From: Pelagibius sp. Alg239-R121
Lineage (GTDB): Bacteria > Pseudomonadota > Alphaproteobacteria > Kiloniellales > Kiloniellaceae
NCBI RefSeq assembly: GCF_947331435.1
Contig: NZ_CAMZOF010000003.1
Location: 310,001 to 374,000, forward strand
DNA length: 64,000 nucleotides
Reading direction: 5' to 3'
The notes beneath the pieces are model-generated. The model searched no databases and was not told the origin of the DNA. It saw only the letters and a program-made list of their open reading frames with translations. Positions 1-10,500 of this stretch are shown here, piece by piece (position 1 is the stretch's first letter; each line of letters starts with the position of its first letter). Made by a program: the position numbers and the translations under genes.

Positions 1-577
1 TACGCTCGATCCTGCCGTTTCGCCGTGCATTGACGATGGCGCGAGCGACTTGTCGGGCCCGGCGTTCCTCGCCGAGATGAAAGATGATGTCGGCCAGCTC
101 GCCTTCGGACAAACTATTGATCACGTCTGCCGCGGACGGGCGGTCGCTTTCTTGAGTGCCCTCCATACGCATGTCCAGATCAGCGTCTTGGCGGAAGGAG
201 AATCCGCGTTCAGCCTGATCGAGCTGCATGGAGGAGACGCCGAGATCCAGCACCACGCCGTCGACCTGCTCGATGCCTTCGTCTCGCAGCAGACTGTCCA
301 TTTCGCCGAAACAGCCCTCTACGATAAGAAGCTTGCCGTTGAAGCGCGCTGCCAGCTCCCGCCCCGCCTTGATGGCTGAGACATCCCGGTCAATCGCGAC
401 GACGCGGCAATCAGCGCTTTCCAGGATTGCGCGACTGTAGCCGCCGGCTCCCAGGGTCCCGTCGCTGTAGGTTTCGCCGTCCTGAGGCGCAAGCGCGGCG
501 AGCACTTCACGTAACATGACCGAGATGTGGTCACTGTCCTTGGCGAGTGTAAATTCTTGCGAACGCGGCTCCGTCAC
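1..577 (-). CDS. rsmH: 16S rRNA (cytosine-1402-N4)-methyltransferase RsmH (MraW), N-terminal part
   Basis: SAM-dependent methylase that modifies C1402 of 16S rRNA in the small-subunit P site. The minus-strand reading frame opens with GTG at 577 and runs off the window edge, so about 192 residues are visible. The N-terminus contains DHISVMLREVLAAL and then DGTLGAGGYSRAIL, the glycine-rich SAM-binding loop typical of RsmH, followed by VVAIDRD, the next Rossmann strand with its acidic residue. The start GTG overlaps the TGA stop of mraZ (shared bases 575-576), the usual coupled arrangement at the head of the division and cell-wall (dcw) cluster. Family assignment is from sequence motifs; the C-terminal part is outside the window. 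Confidence 0.93.
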   Translation of the reverse strand, partial: MTEPRSQEFTLAKDSDHISVMLREVLAALAPQDGETYSDGTLGAGGYSRAILESADCRVVAIDRDVSAIKAGRELAARFNGKLLIVEGCFGEMDSLLRDEGIEQVDGVVLDLGVSSMQLDQAERGFSFRQDADLDMRMEGTQESDRPSAADVINSLSEGELADIIFHLGEERRARQVARAIVNARRNGRIER

Positions 578-1038
578 TTTGCGGCGCCTCCGTTATCGCC
601 CATGGGAACGGTCAGGCCTTGAGCCCGGGCACGGTCGCGGGCAACAGTCTTGTGGGCCTCAAGGGCGTCGGGTTGCCAGATCTGAAATTGCCGGCCTTTG
701 CCGACGAAGGCTGCACGCTCCGTGATACCGGCGTGCTCAATCAGAGACGCAGGCAAAATAATGCGGCCTTCGCTGTCAAAAGGCAGCTGTAGCGAATCAG
801 CGAAAATCATGGTCGCCAAGTCGTCCTGGGTTTCCGAAAAAAAATCGTAACTCGAAACCCGTTCGTTCAATTTTTCAATGAAATCCATGCCGCAGGCTTC
901 AATGGCGTCCACCCGATACGACCGGAAGGCGATGATTCCATTAAATGACTGGGACGCGAGCGTTTGGCGGAACGTCGCAGGAACGGAAACCCGTCCCTTA
1001 CGATCCACCTTGTTCTCGAAGGTGCCGATGAACACCAC
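574..1038 (-). CDS. mraZ: Transcriptional regulator MraZ
   Basis: First gene of the dcw cluster; MraZ is a DNA-binding protein with two AbrB/SpoVT-like folds that forms ring oligomers and regulates its own operon. The 154-residue product has the diagnostic FENKVDRKGRVSVPATFR near residues 7-24 and a second copy, FDSEGRIILPASLIEHAG, near 87-104; these are the two swapped-hairpin domains. Length matches the family (about 140-155). The start is GTG (1036-1038), preceded by GGAG in GCAGGAGTGACGG. The stop overlaps the rsmH start. Phased TGGGA repeats about 100 bp upstream fit autoregulation. Confidence 0.95.
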   Translation of the reverse strand: MVFIGTFENKVDRKGRVSVPATFRQTLASQSFNGIIAFRSYRVDAIEACGMDFIEKLNERVSSYDFFSETQDDLATMIFADSLQLPFDSEGRIILPASLIEHAGITERAAFVGKGRQFQIWQPDALEAHKTVARDRARAQGLTVPMGDNGGAAK

Positions 1039-1135
1039 GACCCGTCACTCCTGCGGCAGATGCCGCTCCATTCACAAACCCGGTCCGGATATCCGGACCC
1101 CAAATCAGGACGCACTACAGGCGTCTAGTTCCCAT

Positions 1136-1180
1136 TGGGATCGTTTGGGATATCATGGGATCTGATGGGTGTCAATGGCA
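1136..1180 (+). promoter_or_regulatory. Phased TGGGA repeats, probable MraZ operator
   Basis: TGGGA occurs at 1136, 1146 and 1156, then TGGGT at 1166 and a weaker TGGCA at 1176, each starting exactly 10 bp after the last (one helical turn). Direct TGGGN-N5 repeats upstream of mraZ are the published type of MraZ-binding site in E. coli. Here they read on the strand opposite to mraZ and lie 98-142 bp from its GTG. The rest of the 1039-1460 gap has no convincing gene; it is AT-rich from about 1190 to 1340, as expected for a promoter region. Confidence 0.72.
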
Positions 1181-1460
1181 CACAAGTAAAACTATGCGCG
1201 TTAATAAGAGGTTAACAGCCGTTTTTGTGCCTATGGCAATGTAGTTTTTTCTCCTTAAACTTGCCTTCACTTACCGGATGACAGAAGTTTCTACTAAGAT
1301 TGTGGATTAATTGTGTTCACTCTATGTTCTGAGAAAGAAAAATTCCAGTAGAAACCACAGCAACAGTGACAATTCCGTGCCAAGGAATCGCTGATCTTTA
1401 CGCGCCGATCCTGGCCGTTGTGGCCGGCTGAAATCGACCCTGTTCTCTTTACTTTAGTAG

Positions 1461-1934
<474 letters not shown>

Positions 1935-1981
1935 TCTTCAGAGTTAGGCTCTCTCTCGCTTCGCGTCAATAGCTTCGCGGA

Positions 1982-2737
1982 TTATCCGTCGGAGCCGGAG
2001 GAGTGGCGTCGCCCGTCGAGTAGCCGCCGTAGTTGCCCTTGTGTTGCGGCGTCGGGGGTGCCCGATAGCCGGTCGGGCAGGAAATGACGCTGAAACGCGG
2101 TGATAACCAAGCGGGTTTCATTGTTGAGTATACCGTCCAGCGGGACCGCATAGCCGTACTCATGGAGCATCTTTTGTAACTGAGCCATGTCGCCGTCGGC
2201 GTCCCGCAGATCGCCTGACATTTCGCCGATAACTGTTTCATCCGTCGGCCAAACACCGATGCCGGATGCGGCGAGGCGCCGCCAGTCGAAGAGCTCGCCC
2301 GGATCCTCTTTGCGCAGGGGCGCGACGTCGGAATGTCCCAGGACGCGATCAGGTGTGATCCCGTGCCGGGTTAGGATGCCCTGCGCCAAAACAATCAGTG
2401 ACGTCATTTGTGGTTCCGGAAAGGGACGGTAGCCGAATTCGTGTCCGGGATTGATCAGCTCTATGCCGATAGAGCGCGCGTTGATGTTGCTGTCGCCGGC
2501 CCAAGACGAAACACCGGCATGCCAGGCGCGCCGGTCTTCGGGCACCAGCCGGTAAGTCAATCCGTCTTCGTCAATGCAATAGTGGGCGCTGACGCGGCCC
2601 GGCTCCGCGTTTGGGTCGCAGAGTTTTTCCAGGGCAACTTCGCCGCTGGGCATCCCGGTATAGTGCAGCAGCAAGATGTCGATCACCTGTCCGTCGCGGG
2701 AATCGTGATTGGGGGATGGGCGTTCGACGATCTTCAC
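1982..2737 (-). CDS. N-acetylmuramoyl-L-alanine amidase, Amidase_2 plus peptidoglycan-binding domain (AmiD-like)
   Basis: Zinc amidase that cleaves the bond between MurNAc and the stem peptide. In 251 residues the N-terminal part is an Amidase_2 (PGRP-type) domain: the first zinc ligand is H25 in LLLHYTGM, the other two are H135 and D145 in GHSDVAPLRKEDPG, and the catalytic glutamate is E93 in IGIELINPG. Residues about 180-245 form a PG_binding_1-like helical domain (LQKMLHEYGYAVPLDGILNNE). No signal peptide or lipobox is seen, so a cytoplasmic role in peptidoglycan recycling (AmpD-like) is possible despite the AmiD-like architecture. The start is GTG. It lies 3' of the coupled uup-EamA pair on the same strand. 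Confidence 0.9.
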   Translation of the reverse strand: MKIVERPSPNHDSRDGQVIDILLLHYTGMPSGEVALEKLCDPNAEPGRVSAHYCIDEDGLTYRLVPEDRRAWHAGVSSWAGDSNINARSIGIELINPGHEFGYRPFPEPQMTSLIVLAQGILTRHGITPDRVLGHSDVAPLRKEDPGELFDWRRLAASGIGVWPTDETVIGEMSGDLRDADGDMAQLQKMLHEYGYAVPLDGILNNETRLVITAFQRHFLPDRLSGTPDAATQGQLRRLLDGRRHSSGSDG

Positions 2738-2761
2738 GGCGCGGTCTCTTACGGTTGATCT

Positions 2762-3649
2762 CTACTGGCGCTCGGCGGTGGGCGCAGCCACCTTCGGGCG
2801 CCTCAGAACGATGATCGCAACTCCGATCACGGTCAAGCAGCCGCCCGCGATAAGGTACAGCGTCAGACTCTCGTCGAGAAACAGGACGCCGGAAAAGACA
2901 CCGACCACCGGAACCAGCAGTGTGAAGGGCATGGCCTGATTAAAGCTATAGCGCCGCAGTAGCCAATACCAGCAGCCGTAGCCGAAGACCACGACCAGTA
3001 GGCTCTGATAAAAGATGGCGAATACCGAGACCCAGTTCATCTGCAATATGATCTCGACCTGCCCCTCTTCGAACAAGAGCGAGGCGATCAGCAGCATTGG
3101 TGCGGCAAAGAGCGCCATCCAGGCATTGAGGGAAAAGCCGTCGACATCGGTCAGAAATTTGATCTGCACGTTGGCGATGGACCAGGTACAGGCGGCGGCG
3201 ATCACCAGGAATAGGGCCAGATACTGACCATCAAGTCGCGGTTCGCCTGCGACGAGGGCCACGCCGACAAACGCGATCGCCATCCCCAAAGCCCGGCGCC
3301 AGCCAAGCTTATCCTTGAAAAAGACGGCTGCCAGCAGCGCGGCGAAGGGTACCTGAAGCTGGATTGCGATCGCGGCTGTGGCGGCGTCAAGCACACGCAA
3401 TCCACTGAACATCAGGGCAAAATGCAAAAGACCGAGAGTGACGGCGATACCCACAACCTGCAACCAGCGTCCACTAGGCGGCTTGACGAAGGGAATGAGG
3501 ATGGCCGCAACCAAGGCAAAGCGCAGACCCATGAAAAGAAGCGGCGGCAGTTGCACGAGACCAAGTTTCGCGACCGCGAAGTTCAGGCCCCAGACCAGAG
3601 CCACGACCAGAAAGATGACAAGATGCAGCGGGGCGATCGTCCCTGACAT
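2762..3649 (-). CDS. EamA/DMT-family transporter (RhaT/YdcZ-like)
   Basis: Inner-membrane drug/metabolite transporter family protein with about ten hydrophobic segments and two EamA repeats (VALVWGLNFAVAKLGL near the N-terminus; GVFLFLDESLT-like sequence, here GVLFLDESLTLYLIAGG, near the C-terminus). The substrate cannot be told from sequence. An upstream in-frame start would extend it by 19 polar residues into the ABC-F gene, but the ATG at 3649 overlaps the ABC-F stop as TAATG. This coupling, and the hydrophobic start just after (MSGTIAPLHLVIFLVV), decide the start. About 295 residues, usual for the family. Confidence 0.88.
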   Translation of the reverse strand: MSGTIAPLHLVIFLVVALVWGLNFAVAKLGLVQLPPLLFMGLRFALVAAILIPFVKPPSGRWLQVVGIAVTLGLLHFALMFSGLRVLDAATAAIAIQLQVPFAALLAAVFFKDKLGWRRALGMAIAFVGVALVAGEPRLDGQYLALFLVIAAACTWSIANVQIKFLTDVDGFSLNAWMALFAAPMLLIASLLFEEGQVEIILQMNWVSVFAIFYQSLLVVVFGYGCWYWLLRRYSFNQAMPFTLLVPVVGVFSGVLFLDESLTLYLIAGGCLTVIGVAIIVLRRPKVAAPTAERQ

Positions 3650-5520
3650 TACCCTGACGCTTGCGTCGATGTCAGAGCTTCGCGACGCTCTTCCAGCTCC
3701 AGCCATCTTTCCTCCAAGGCACTTAGTTCATTTCTCGCGGCGTCGAGCTCCGAAGCTAATTTCGAGACGGCCTTGGGGTCACCGGCATAGAGCGACGGGT
3801 CGTTAAGCGAAGTTTCCAGCTCGGCCATTTGCGCGGTGATTTCCTCGATCTTTGCGGGCAAACCATCCAGCTCGCGCTGATCCTTATAGCTTAGTTTTCT
3901 GGCGCCGCTCTTGCTTCGCGGCTGGGCCGGTTGGTTCTGCTGTTTTATCTGAGCCTGCCTGCGTGATTGATCATTGGCAGCGGCCGGCCCTCCGAGTGCC
4001 TTTCGTTTCGCTAGATAATCAGAATATCCGCCAGCGTATTCCTGGACCTCGCCTTCGCCCTCGACCGCAATGATCGAGGTAACCAGACGATCAAGAAAGT
4101 CTCGGTCGTGACTGACGATCAGCAGAGTGCCGCGGTAGTTGTCGAGAACATCGAGCAGGAGATCGAGGGTCTCCATATCCAGATCGTTGGTCGGCTCGTC
4201 CAGAACGATCAAGTTGCTGGGGTTGGCGAACAGGCGGGACAGCAGCAGGCGGTTCTTTTCGCCGCCAGACAGGGTTCTGACCGGCTGACGGGCCTGGCCT
4301 TCGTCAAACAAGAAATCCCGTAGGTAGCCCACGACATGGCGCTGAACCCCCTGTACCATAATCGAATCACCACCATCCGGCGCGAGGCTCCGCCACAAGG
4401 TAGTATCAGGATCCAAGGCTTCCCGCCGCTGATCGAAGTAGACGGGTTTCAAATTGGTGCCCAGCTTCACGGAACCACTGTCGGGCGCCAGAGTTCCCAT
4501 CAACATCTTGACCAAAGTCGATTTGCCGGCGCCGTTGGGGCCTAGGATGCCGATCCGTTCACCGCGTTTGATTCGGGTCGAAAAGTTTTCGATGACGGCT
4601 TTGGCCGGGTTCACATCAGTGGCGTAGGCCTTTGAAATCTCCTTGGCCTCGATCACAACGTCACCGCCGCCTTCGGCCGTATCAACCGCGAGCTTGGCCG
4701 TGCCGGGTGCGTTCAGCCATTCACGGCGTTTCGCGCGAAGGTCCTGCAACCGCGCCAGACGCCCCTGATTGCGCTTGCGCCTCGCCGTCACGCCGCGCAG
4801 CAGCCATTTTTCCTCCCGGTGGATTTGCCGGTCAAGGCGGTGTTGTTCCTGTGATTCTCGCGCGAGAACCTCTTCAGACCACTCCTCGAAGTGCGCGAAT
4901 GATTTGTCCAAGCGTTGAATGCGGCCGCGATCGAGCCACAGAGTGCTACTTGTCAAACGGTTCAAAAAGGCGCGGTCATGACTGATGACCAGCAGCGCAC
5001 CATTGAACCGGGCAAGCTCGCCTTCGATCCACTCGATAGTCGGCAGATCCAAATGGTTGGTCGGTTCGTCAAGCAGCAAGACGTCCGGATCCTTGATCAG
5101 GGCGCGGGCGAGGGCCGCACGTCGTCCTTCACCACCCGAGAGCTCGGCAAGCGGGCGTTCGCCTTCAAGACCTACTCTGGCCAGGATTGCCGCAACCTGA
5201 TGCCGCGCATTCGGATCATCCTTATGGTCTTCACCGAGTCCGGCGGCGACATGATCGGCGACACTGCCGCCCGGCTCGAAACGCGGATCCTGGGGCAGAT
5301 AGGCGACGGCAGCACCCGGTTGCAGAAAACGGCTACCGCCATCAAGTTCCTGGACACCGGCGAGAACCTTTAGAAGCGTTGATTTTCCACTGCCGTTACG
5401 CCCAACCAGGCAGGCGCGCTCGCCGCGCGACAGGCCCATCGAAAGTGCCTCGAACAGCGGGCGCTGGCCGAAGGAAACTTTGGCGTCATGAAGAGCGAGC
5501 AGCGGAGCGGGCGGGGCCAT
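3649..5520 (-). CDS. uup: ABC-F family ATPase, Uup type
   Basis: Soluble tandem ATPase of the ABC-F family (translation and ribosome-associated). Two nucleotide-binding domains: Walker A GRNGSGKSTLLK with signature LSGGEGRRAALARAL in the first, and GPNGAGKSTLVK with LSGGEKNRLLLSRLF in the second; both have LLDEPTNHLD / VLDEPTNDLD Walker B boxes. An ABC-F linker lies between them (IHREEKWLLRGVTARRKRNQGR). The C-terminal 80-90 residues are a charged coiled coil (KIEEITAQMAELETSL and ELSALEERWLELEERR), which marks Uup rather than EttA. Length 623 fits Uup. There are no membrane segments, so it is not a transporter. The stop is coupled to the EamA gene. Confidence 0.93.
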   Translation of the reverse strand: MAPPAPLLALHDAKVSFGQRPLFEALSMGLSRGERACLVGRNGSGKSTLLKVLAGVQELDGGSRFLQPGAAVAYLPQDPRFEPGGSVADHVAAGLGEDHKDDPNARHQVAAILARVGLEGERPLAELSGGEGRRAALARALIKDPDVLLLDEPTNHLDLPTIEWIEGELARFNGALLVISHDRAFLNRLTSSTLWLDRGRIQRLDKSFAHFEEWSEEVLARESQEQHRLDRQIHREEKWLLRGVTARRKRNQGRLARLQDLRAKRREWLNAPGTAKLAVDTAEGGGDVVIEAKEISKAYATDVNPAKAVIENFSTRIKRGERIGILGPNGAGKSTLVKMLMGTLAPDSGSVKLGTNLKPVYFDQRREALDPDTTLWRSLAPDGGDSIMVQGVQRHVVGYLRDFLFDEGQARQPVRTLSGGEKNRLLLSRLFANPSNLIVLDEPTNDLDMETLDLLLDVLDNYRGTLLIVSHDRDFLDRLVTSIIAVEGEGEVQEYAGGYSDYLAKRKALGGPAAANDQSRRQAQIKQQNQPAQPRSKSGARKLSYKDQRELDGLPAKIEEITAQMAELETSLNDPSLYAGDPKAVSKLASELDAARNELSALEERWLELEERREALTSTQASG

Positions 5521-5541
5521 CGTCTTTAATCCGAAGCGCTG

Positions 5542-6276
5542 TCAGTTGATTTCGCGCAGCTTGCGGATCTGATCGTAGGCCGCATTGATATTGGCGAGCT
5601 TTTCGTTTGCCAGATCGACGAATTCCTGCGGCATGCCTTGTGCGATCAGACGATCCGGATGGTTTTCCAGTACCAGCTTTCGGTGGGCGGACTTGATGTC
5701 CTCGTTGCTGTCATCACGGCTGACGCCAAGAAGCTGATAAGGGTCGGCGCTGGAGGGACTGACGTTTTCTCCGTAAATCCGCTCCCACTGCTTTTCTGAA
5801 AAGCCGAAGATCTGTGCCACATTGCCCAGGAAGAGCAGCTCGTCATCTGTAACTTTGCCGTCGGCGCGCGCGATATGGAATAGTCCCCGGAGCAGTTCTT
5901 CGAGAACGGCCGGGTTGTTCTTGAACATGCGCGCGATCTGTTTCGCGTAGGGCTCGAAACCCTCCGAATCCTTGCGTGCCTGATCGAACAGTCGTCCAAC
6001 ATTCTTGACCTCGTCCGGCGGGATGCGGAAAACCTGCTTGAAGGCGGTGACCTCGTCGCGGGTCACGACACCGTCGGCCTTAGCCATCTTGGCGCCTAAC
6101 ACGATCACGCCGATGGTGAAGGCGATCTGCTTTGTCGCGTCACCCGCATGCTCGTCCGCAGGTGCCTCACGCAGTTTGTCCACTGCGTGCCCGGCAACAG
6201 CACCGATCAATGCACCAAGGGGCCCGCCTAGAGCCAAGCCGGCGGCGCCGCCAAGAATTTTGCCCCAAATGCTCAT
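5542..6276 (-). CDS. djlA: DjlA-like co-chaperone: TerB-like domain plus J domain
   Basis: Membrane-associated DnaJ-family co-chaperone. The 244-residue protein starts with a glycine-rich hydrophobic stretch (ILGGAAGLALGGPLGALIGA, residues 8-27) like the DjlA membrane anchor. A central TerB-like all-helical domain spans about residues 50-160 and includes MAKADGVVTRDE and IARADGKVTDDE, acidic motifs typical of TerB. The C-terminal J domain, about residues 177-240, carries YQLLGVSRDDSNEDIKSAHR and the HPD tripeptide in LENHPDRL. It lies 21 bp upstream of uup on the same strand. Confidence 0.9.
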   Translation of the reverse strand: MSIWGKILGGAAGLALGGPLGALIGAVAGHAVDKLREAPADEHAGDATKQIAFTIGVIVLGAKMAKADGVVTRDEVTAFKQVFRIPPDEVKNVGRLFDQARKDSEGFEPYAKQIARMFKNNPAVLEELLRGLFHIARADGKVTDDELLFLGNVAQIFGFSEKQWERIYGENVSPSSADPYQLLGVSRDDSNEDIKSAHRKLVLENHPDRLIAQGMPQEFVDLANEKLANINAAYDQIRKLREIN

Positions 6277-6608
6277 CTCGGTCTCTTCAGGTCCGTCTCT
6301 TCCATGTGTTGGGTGGTGTTACAGACCTTGACGCGAAGCCATTTGTCTGGAGGGGCCGTTGTAACGAACTGCTGCCGGTAATCAAGGGTAGCGGGGCTAT
6401 ACGCAGAGTCTGATCGATTTTCGACGAAACGGTGAAAATCGCGAAACTGCTTCACGTATTTATTGTTAACGGGCGATTCACGCATTCAATCGGAACCGTC
6501 AAGAGCGATCTTGCTCTAGGATCTGCATGTTGAGTTATTCCATGGGATGAAGTTCCGGGCAAGTCTCTCGCGAACAGGCAGTCTCAACTGCGCGCAAAAC
6601 GGGCGGGC
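6277..6608. other. Intergenic, no supported gene
   Basis: 332 bp between the djlA start and the end of the DUF3750 gene. A 70-codon minus-strand frame ends in ATGA overlap with djlA but has no family resemblance and unconvincing composition. The djlA promoter should lie here; no clear -35/-10 pair could be chosen. Confidence 0.5.
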
Positions 6609-7406
6609 CTATTGTGGGAGACGCCGTTGCGGCGGGTCAACGACGCCGATTCGTCCAATTCCCGGCAATTTGATCGCCAGATCCAACGGATCGACACCAA
6701 AGGCCAGCCCCAAAACACTGACCTCAAGACCTTCTTCAATACCCGCCATCACGCTAAGGAGTCCCAATGCAGAGACCTGCACGCCGGTCCCGCTCGGAGA
6801 TTTGGCAGCCAATGTGGTGACGCCCAGGTAGTCCTTGCCGACTGCAGTAGGTGGCAGATCCAGGCGAAGTTCTGGAACGGCTCTCGCAATTGTCGCCGTG
6901 AAGGTATTGGAATTAGGGCCTGGCCAGGTCTTGTAGGCATCCTTGTACGGATAGTTCCGGATCTCTGATTCGATTTTATCGATTACTGCCTCGACCTCCG
7001 GTCCCCGCAAGTCGACATAGATTTCCGGCAAAGATCCAAACCAGCGCCGGTCCGGCTGACCGTCGCGTCGTACCAGCGGCGAGCGCCCGCCCCAAAAACG
7101 CCAGCCGATGACTTCGTAAGTCGAGAAATGACTTGCGTTCTGCCGCTTGACCGAGATCCAGGTATGGACTGCAAAGGCGCCACGCCAACCGAAGGCGCGC
7201 GCGCCGTAGATCTGGACGACCGGCTCACGTACGACTGCCGGGTCGGGGGCAATTCCTGCGCTCTCCCGGCTTGCTTCCGCCCAATTTCTTGAAACGTTGG
7301 CCTGGCCGCTGACTGCCGCCATCAGTGGGCCTGCCAATAGCAGAACAACTGTGAGACCCAGACGCCGGACGATACGGGCAACACTTGAAAAGACACTCCG
7401 TTTCAT
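6609..7406 (-). CDS. DUF3750 domain protein, exported or membrane-anchored
   Basis: Uncharacterised family. The product has an N-terminal basic-hydrophobic segment (RRLGLTVVLLLAGPLMAAVSG) that reads as a signal peptide or anchor, then the DUF3750 core: VVQIYGARAFGWRGAFAVHT, KRQNASHFSTYEVIGWR, NYPYKDAYKTWPGPNSNTF and LPPTAVGKDYL. Conserved aromatic and asparagine residues suggest an enzyme fold, but no reaction is known to me. I chose the ATG at 7406 (MKRSVF) over a TTG two codons upstream. Transcribed divergently from the oxoprolinase gene across a 150-bp promoter region. Confidence 0.82.
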   Translation of the reverse strand: MKRSVFSSVARIVRRLGLTVVLLLAGPLMAAVSGQANVSRNWAEASRESAGIAPDPAVVREPVVQIYGARAFGWRGAFAVHTWISVKRQNASHFSTYEVIGWRFWGGRSPLVRRDGQPDRRWFGSLPEIYVDLRGPEVEAVIDKIESEIRNYPYKDAYKTWPGPNSNTFTATIARAVPELRLDLPPTAVGKDYLGVTTLAAKSPSGTGVQVSALGLLSVMAGIEEGLEVSVLGLAFGVDPLDLAIKLPGIGRIGVVDPPQRRLPQ

Positions 7407-7489
7407 AGGCAAACGCTGTCATGCATGTGTGATCTGATAAAGGCAATTTTAAGTGATGACTATGGCATTTGGGTTAATTTTCCATTATG

Positions 7490-7519
7490 TTGACATTTTA
7501 TCGATAAATTGTTTATAAA
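7490..7519 (+). promoter_or_regulatory. Sigma-70 type promoter of the oxoprolinase operon
   Basis: TTGACA at 7490-7495 and TATAAA at 7514-7519 with an 18-bp spacer, in an AT-rich stretch 37-66 bp before the ATG at 7556. The -35 is a perfect consensus match, rare in this GC-rich window. Confidence 0.75.
7494..7511. promoter_or_regulatory. Operator-like palindrome within the promoter spacer
   Basis: TTTATCGATAAA (7497-7508) is a perfect 12-bp palindrome; extended to CATTTTATCGATAAATTG it is an 18-bp dyad with one mismatched pair. It sits between the -35 and -10 boxes, where a bound repressor would block RNA polymerase. The winged-helix protein encoded after the oxoprolinase gene is the obvious candidate ligand, by inference. 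Confidence 0.55.
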
Positions 7520-7555
7520 ATCAAAATTACCATAATTAAGGCGAAAGCAGCAGCT

Positions 7556-10500
7556 ATGTCGGACGTATCAACCTCGGATCAGGTCGAACAAACTGGAGAA
7601 TGGCAGTTCTGGATCGATCGTGGCGGCACCTTTACGGACCTGGTTGCGCGCCGACCGAATGGATCTCTGGTGACCCACAAGCTGCTCTCTGAAAACCCAG
7701 AACAGTACAAGGATGCTGCTATCCAGGGTATCCGCGACCTTTTGGATGTGGCGCCGGAAGACGCCATTCCAACCGCAGCAGTCGAGGCGGTGAAGATGGG
7801 AACCACGGTGGCTACCAATGCCTTGCTCGAGCGCAAAGGAGAGCGGACGCTCCTTGTGGTTACAAATGGTTTCCGGGATGCCTTGCTGATTGCCTATCAA
7901 AACCGCCCGCAGCTCTTCTCCCGCAAGCTTGAGCGGCCAGAACGGCTTTATGAGCAGGTGGTCGAGATCGAGGAACGGATAAGTGCTGAAGGCGAGGTCC
8001 TGCAGCCTTTGAACCTGGAAAAAGCGCGTGGCGATCTTCAGGCCGCGTTTGATGCCGGCTTTCGCTCCGCCGCGATTGTGCTCATGCACGGCTATCGCTA
8101 TCACGATCACGAACGCCAGCTCGCCCGGTTGGCCTCGGAGATCGGCTTTCCACAGATCTCGGTCAGCCATCAGGTCTCACCTCTTATGAAATTGGTGTCG
8201 CGAGGCGATACCACGGTGGTCGATGCCTATCTTTCGCCAATCCTGCGGCGCTATGTCGATCAAGTCGCAGCCCAGCTTGGCAATGCACGCCTGATGTTCA
8301 TGCAGTCGAATGGCGGCCTTACGGACGCCAAACTGTTTCAGGGTAAGGATTCGATCCTTTCAGGGCCTGCCGGCGGCATCGTCGGCGCAGTTCAGACGGC
8401 GGCGATGGGCGGACTGGATAAGATCATCACCTTCGATATGGGTGGAACCTCGACCGACGTGGCGCACTATAACGGCGAGTACGAGCGGGCCTTCGAAACA
8501 CAGGTAGCCGGGATCCGGATGCGTGCACCGATGATGCAGATCCACACGGTTGCTGCAGGGGGCGGCTCGATCCTCCATTTTGATGGCGCCCGCTATCGGG
8601 TCGGCCCTGATTCAGCCGGTGCCAATCCTGGACCGACCTGTTATCGCCGGGGCGGCCCTCTGTCCGTGACCGACAGCAATGTCATGCTGGGCAGGGTGGT
8701 TCCTGAATTCTTCCCGAAAGTTTTCGGCCCGGACGCAGACCAGCCCCTGGACGGCGATGCCGTGCGGGAAAAGTTTACCGGCCTGGCAAACGAGATCCAC
8801 GAGGCGACCGGCGATCGGCGCAGTCCGGAGGACGTGGCCGAAGGTTTCCGGCGCATCGCTATCGAGAACATGGCCAACGCCATCAAGGAGATTTCGACTC
8901 AACGCGGATATGACGTCACTGAATACACGCTCTGCAGCTTCGGCGGGGCCGGCGGTCAACATGCCTGCGAGATCGCTGACACTCTTGGCATGACCAAGAT
9001 CTTTTTGCATCCCTTCGCCGGTGTGCTCTCAGCCTACGGCATGGGGCTTGCCGATCTCCGCGCTTTGCGGGAGCAAGCTGTGGAGGGAAGCCTGAACGAC
9101 AAGGTCGTCAGTGAGATTGCTTCGGTTCTCGATGAGCTTGCGGGTGAGGCTGTCGAGGAACTGAGCGCTCAAGGCATTGGCGCCGATCGTATTCACGTCT
9201 TGCGCAAGGTCCATCTGCGCTACGCAGGGACCGACTCCTCATTAATCGTCGATTTTGGAGACCGCGCCCAAATTATCGAAGGTTTCGAGCAGGCGCATCG
9301 CCAGCGTTATGGTTTCGTTACCGACAAGGATCATATCGTCGAGGCAATCTCGGTCGAGGCCGTGGGAACCACGGACAGTATTGAGGACAAGCATCTTGCG
9401 GTCTCGACGCGGAGCGAGCCGCCAAGGGCAACCGCGCAGGTCCGGATCTATGCTGGCGGTGCCTGGCACGATGCACCGGTTTTCGAACGCGAAGCGCTTC
9501 AGGCCGGGGATCTTGTTGATGGGCCGGCCATTGTGATCGAACCCACCTCGACCACCGTGGTTGAGCCTGGCTGGCAGGCCGTATTGAGTCCGCGAGATCA
9601 TTTGGTCTTAGATCGGGTCGTACCGCTCGAACGAGCTGTTGCGGTCGGAACCGATGTCGATCCGGTCATGCTCGAGATCTTCAACAATCTTTTCATGTCG
9701 ATTGCCGAACAGATGGGCTCGACCCTGGAAAACACCTCTTACTCAGTGAATATCAAGGAACGTTTGGACTTTTCCTGCGCAATCTTCGACCCAGAGGGCA
9801 ATCTCGTTGCCAATGCGCCTCATATGCCGGTGCATCTGGGCTCAATGAGCGAATCCATCCGCACCATTATCCGCGAGCGCGACGGGACAATGTCGCCAGG
9901 CGACGTTTACGTTCTGAACGCACCTTATAACGGCGGCACCCACCTGCCGGATATCACCGTCATTACTCCGGTGTTTGATCCCTCCGGTGAGAACATACTC
10001 TTCTTCGTCGCCAGTCGCGGCCACCACGCCGATATCGGCGGTATTTCGCCGGGTTCCATGCCGCCAAACAGCCGTACGGTCGAAGAGGAAGGCGTTTTGA
10101 TCGATAACTTCATGATGGTCGAGCAGGGCCGTTTCCGGGAAACCGAAACCAGGGATCTGCTGGCCTCCGGAACTTATCCTGCGCGCAATCCGAAACAGAA
10201 CATCGCCGATCTCAAGGCTCAGATTGCCGCCAATGAAAAGGGTGTTCAGGAGCTGCGCCGGATGGTCGCGCACTTCAGTCTGGAGGTGGTGCACGCCTAT
10301 ATGGGCCATGTTCAGGACAATGCGGAAGAGCAGGTGCGCCGCGTGTTGGACGTTCTGGCGGATGGCAGCTTCACGTACGACATGGATAACGGTGCACAGG
10401 TTTCGGTCGCCATCAAGATTGATAAGGCGGCCCGCCGTGCCGTGATCGATTTTGACGGCACTTCGCCTCAGTTGGAAAGCAACTTCAACGCGCCTTCATC

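Noticed and set aside
6273-6485. 70-codon minus-strand frame with ATGA overlap to djlA
   Set aside because: The overlap looks like an operon junction, but the peptide has no family pattern, no ribosome-binding site and atypical composition.
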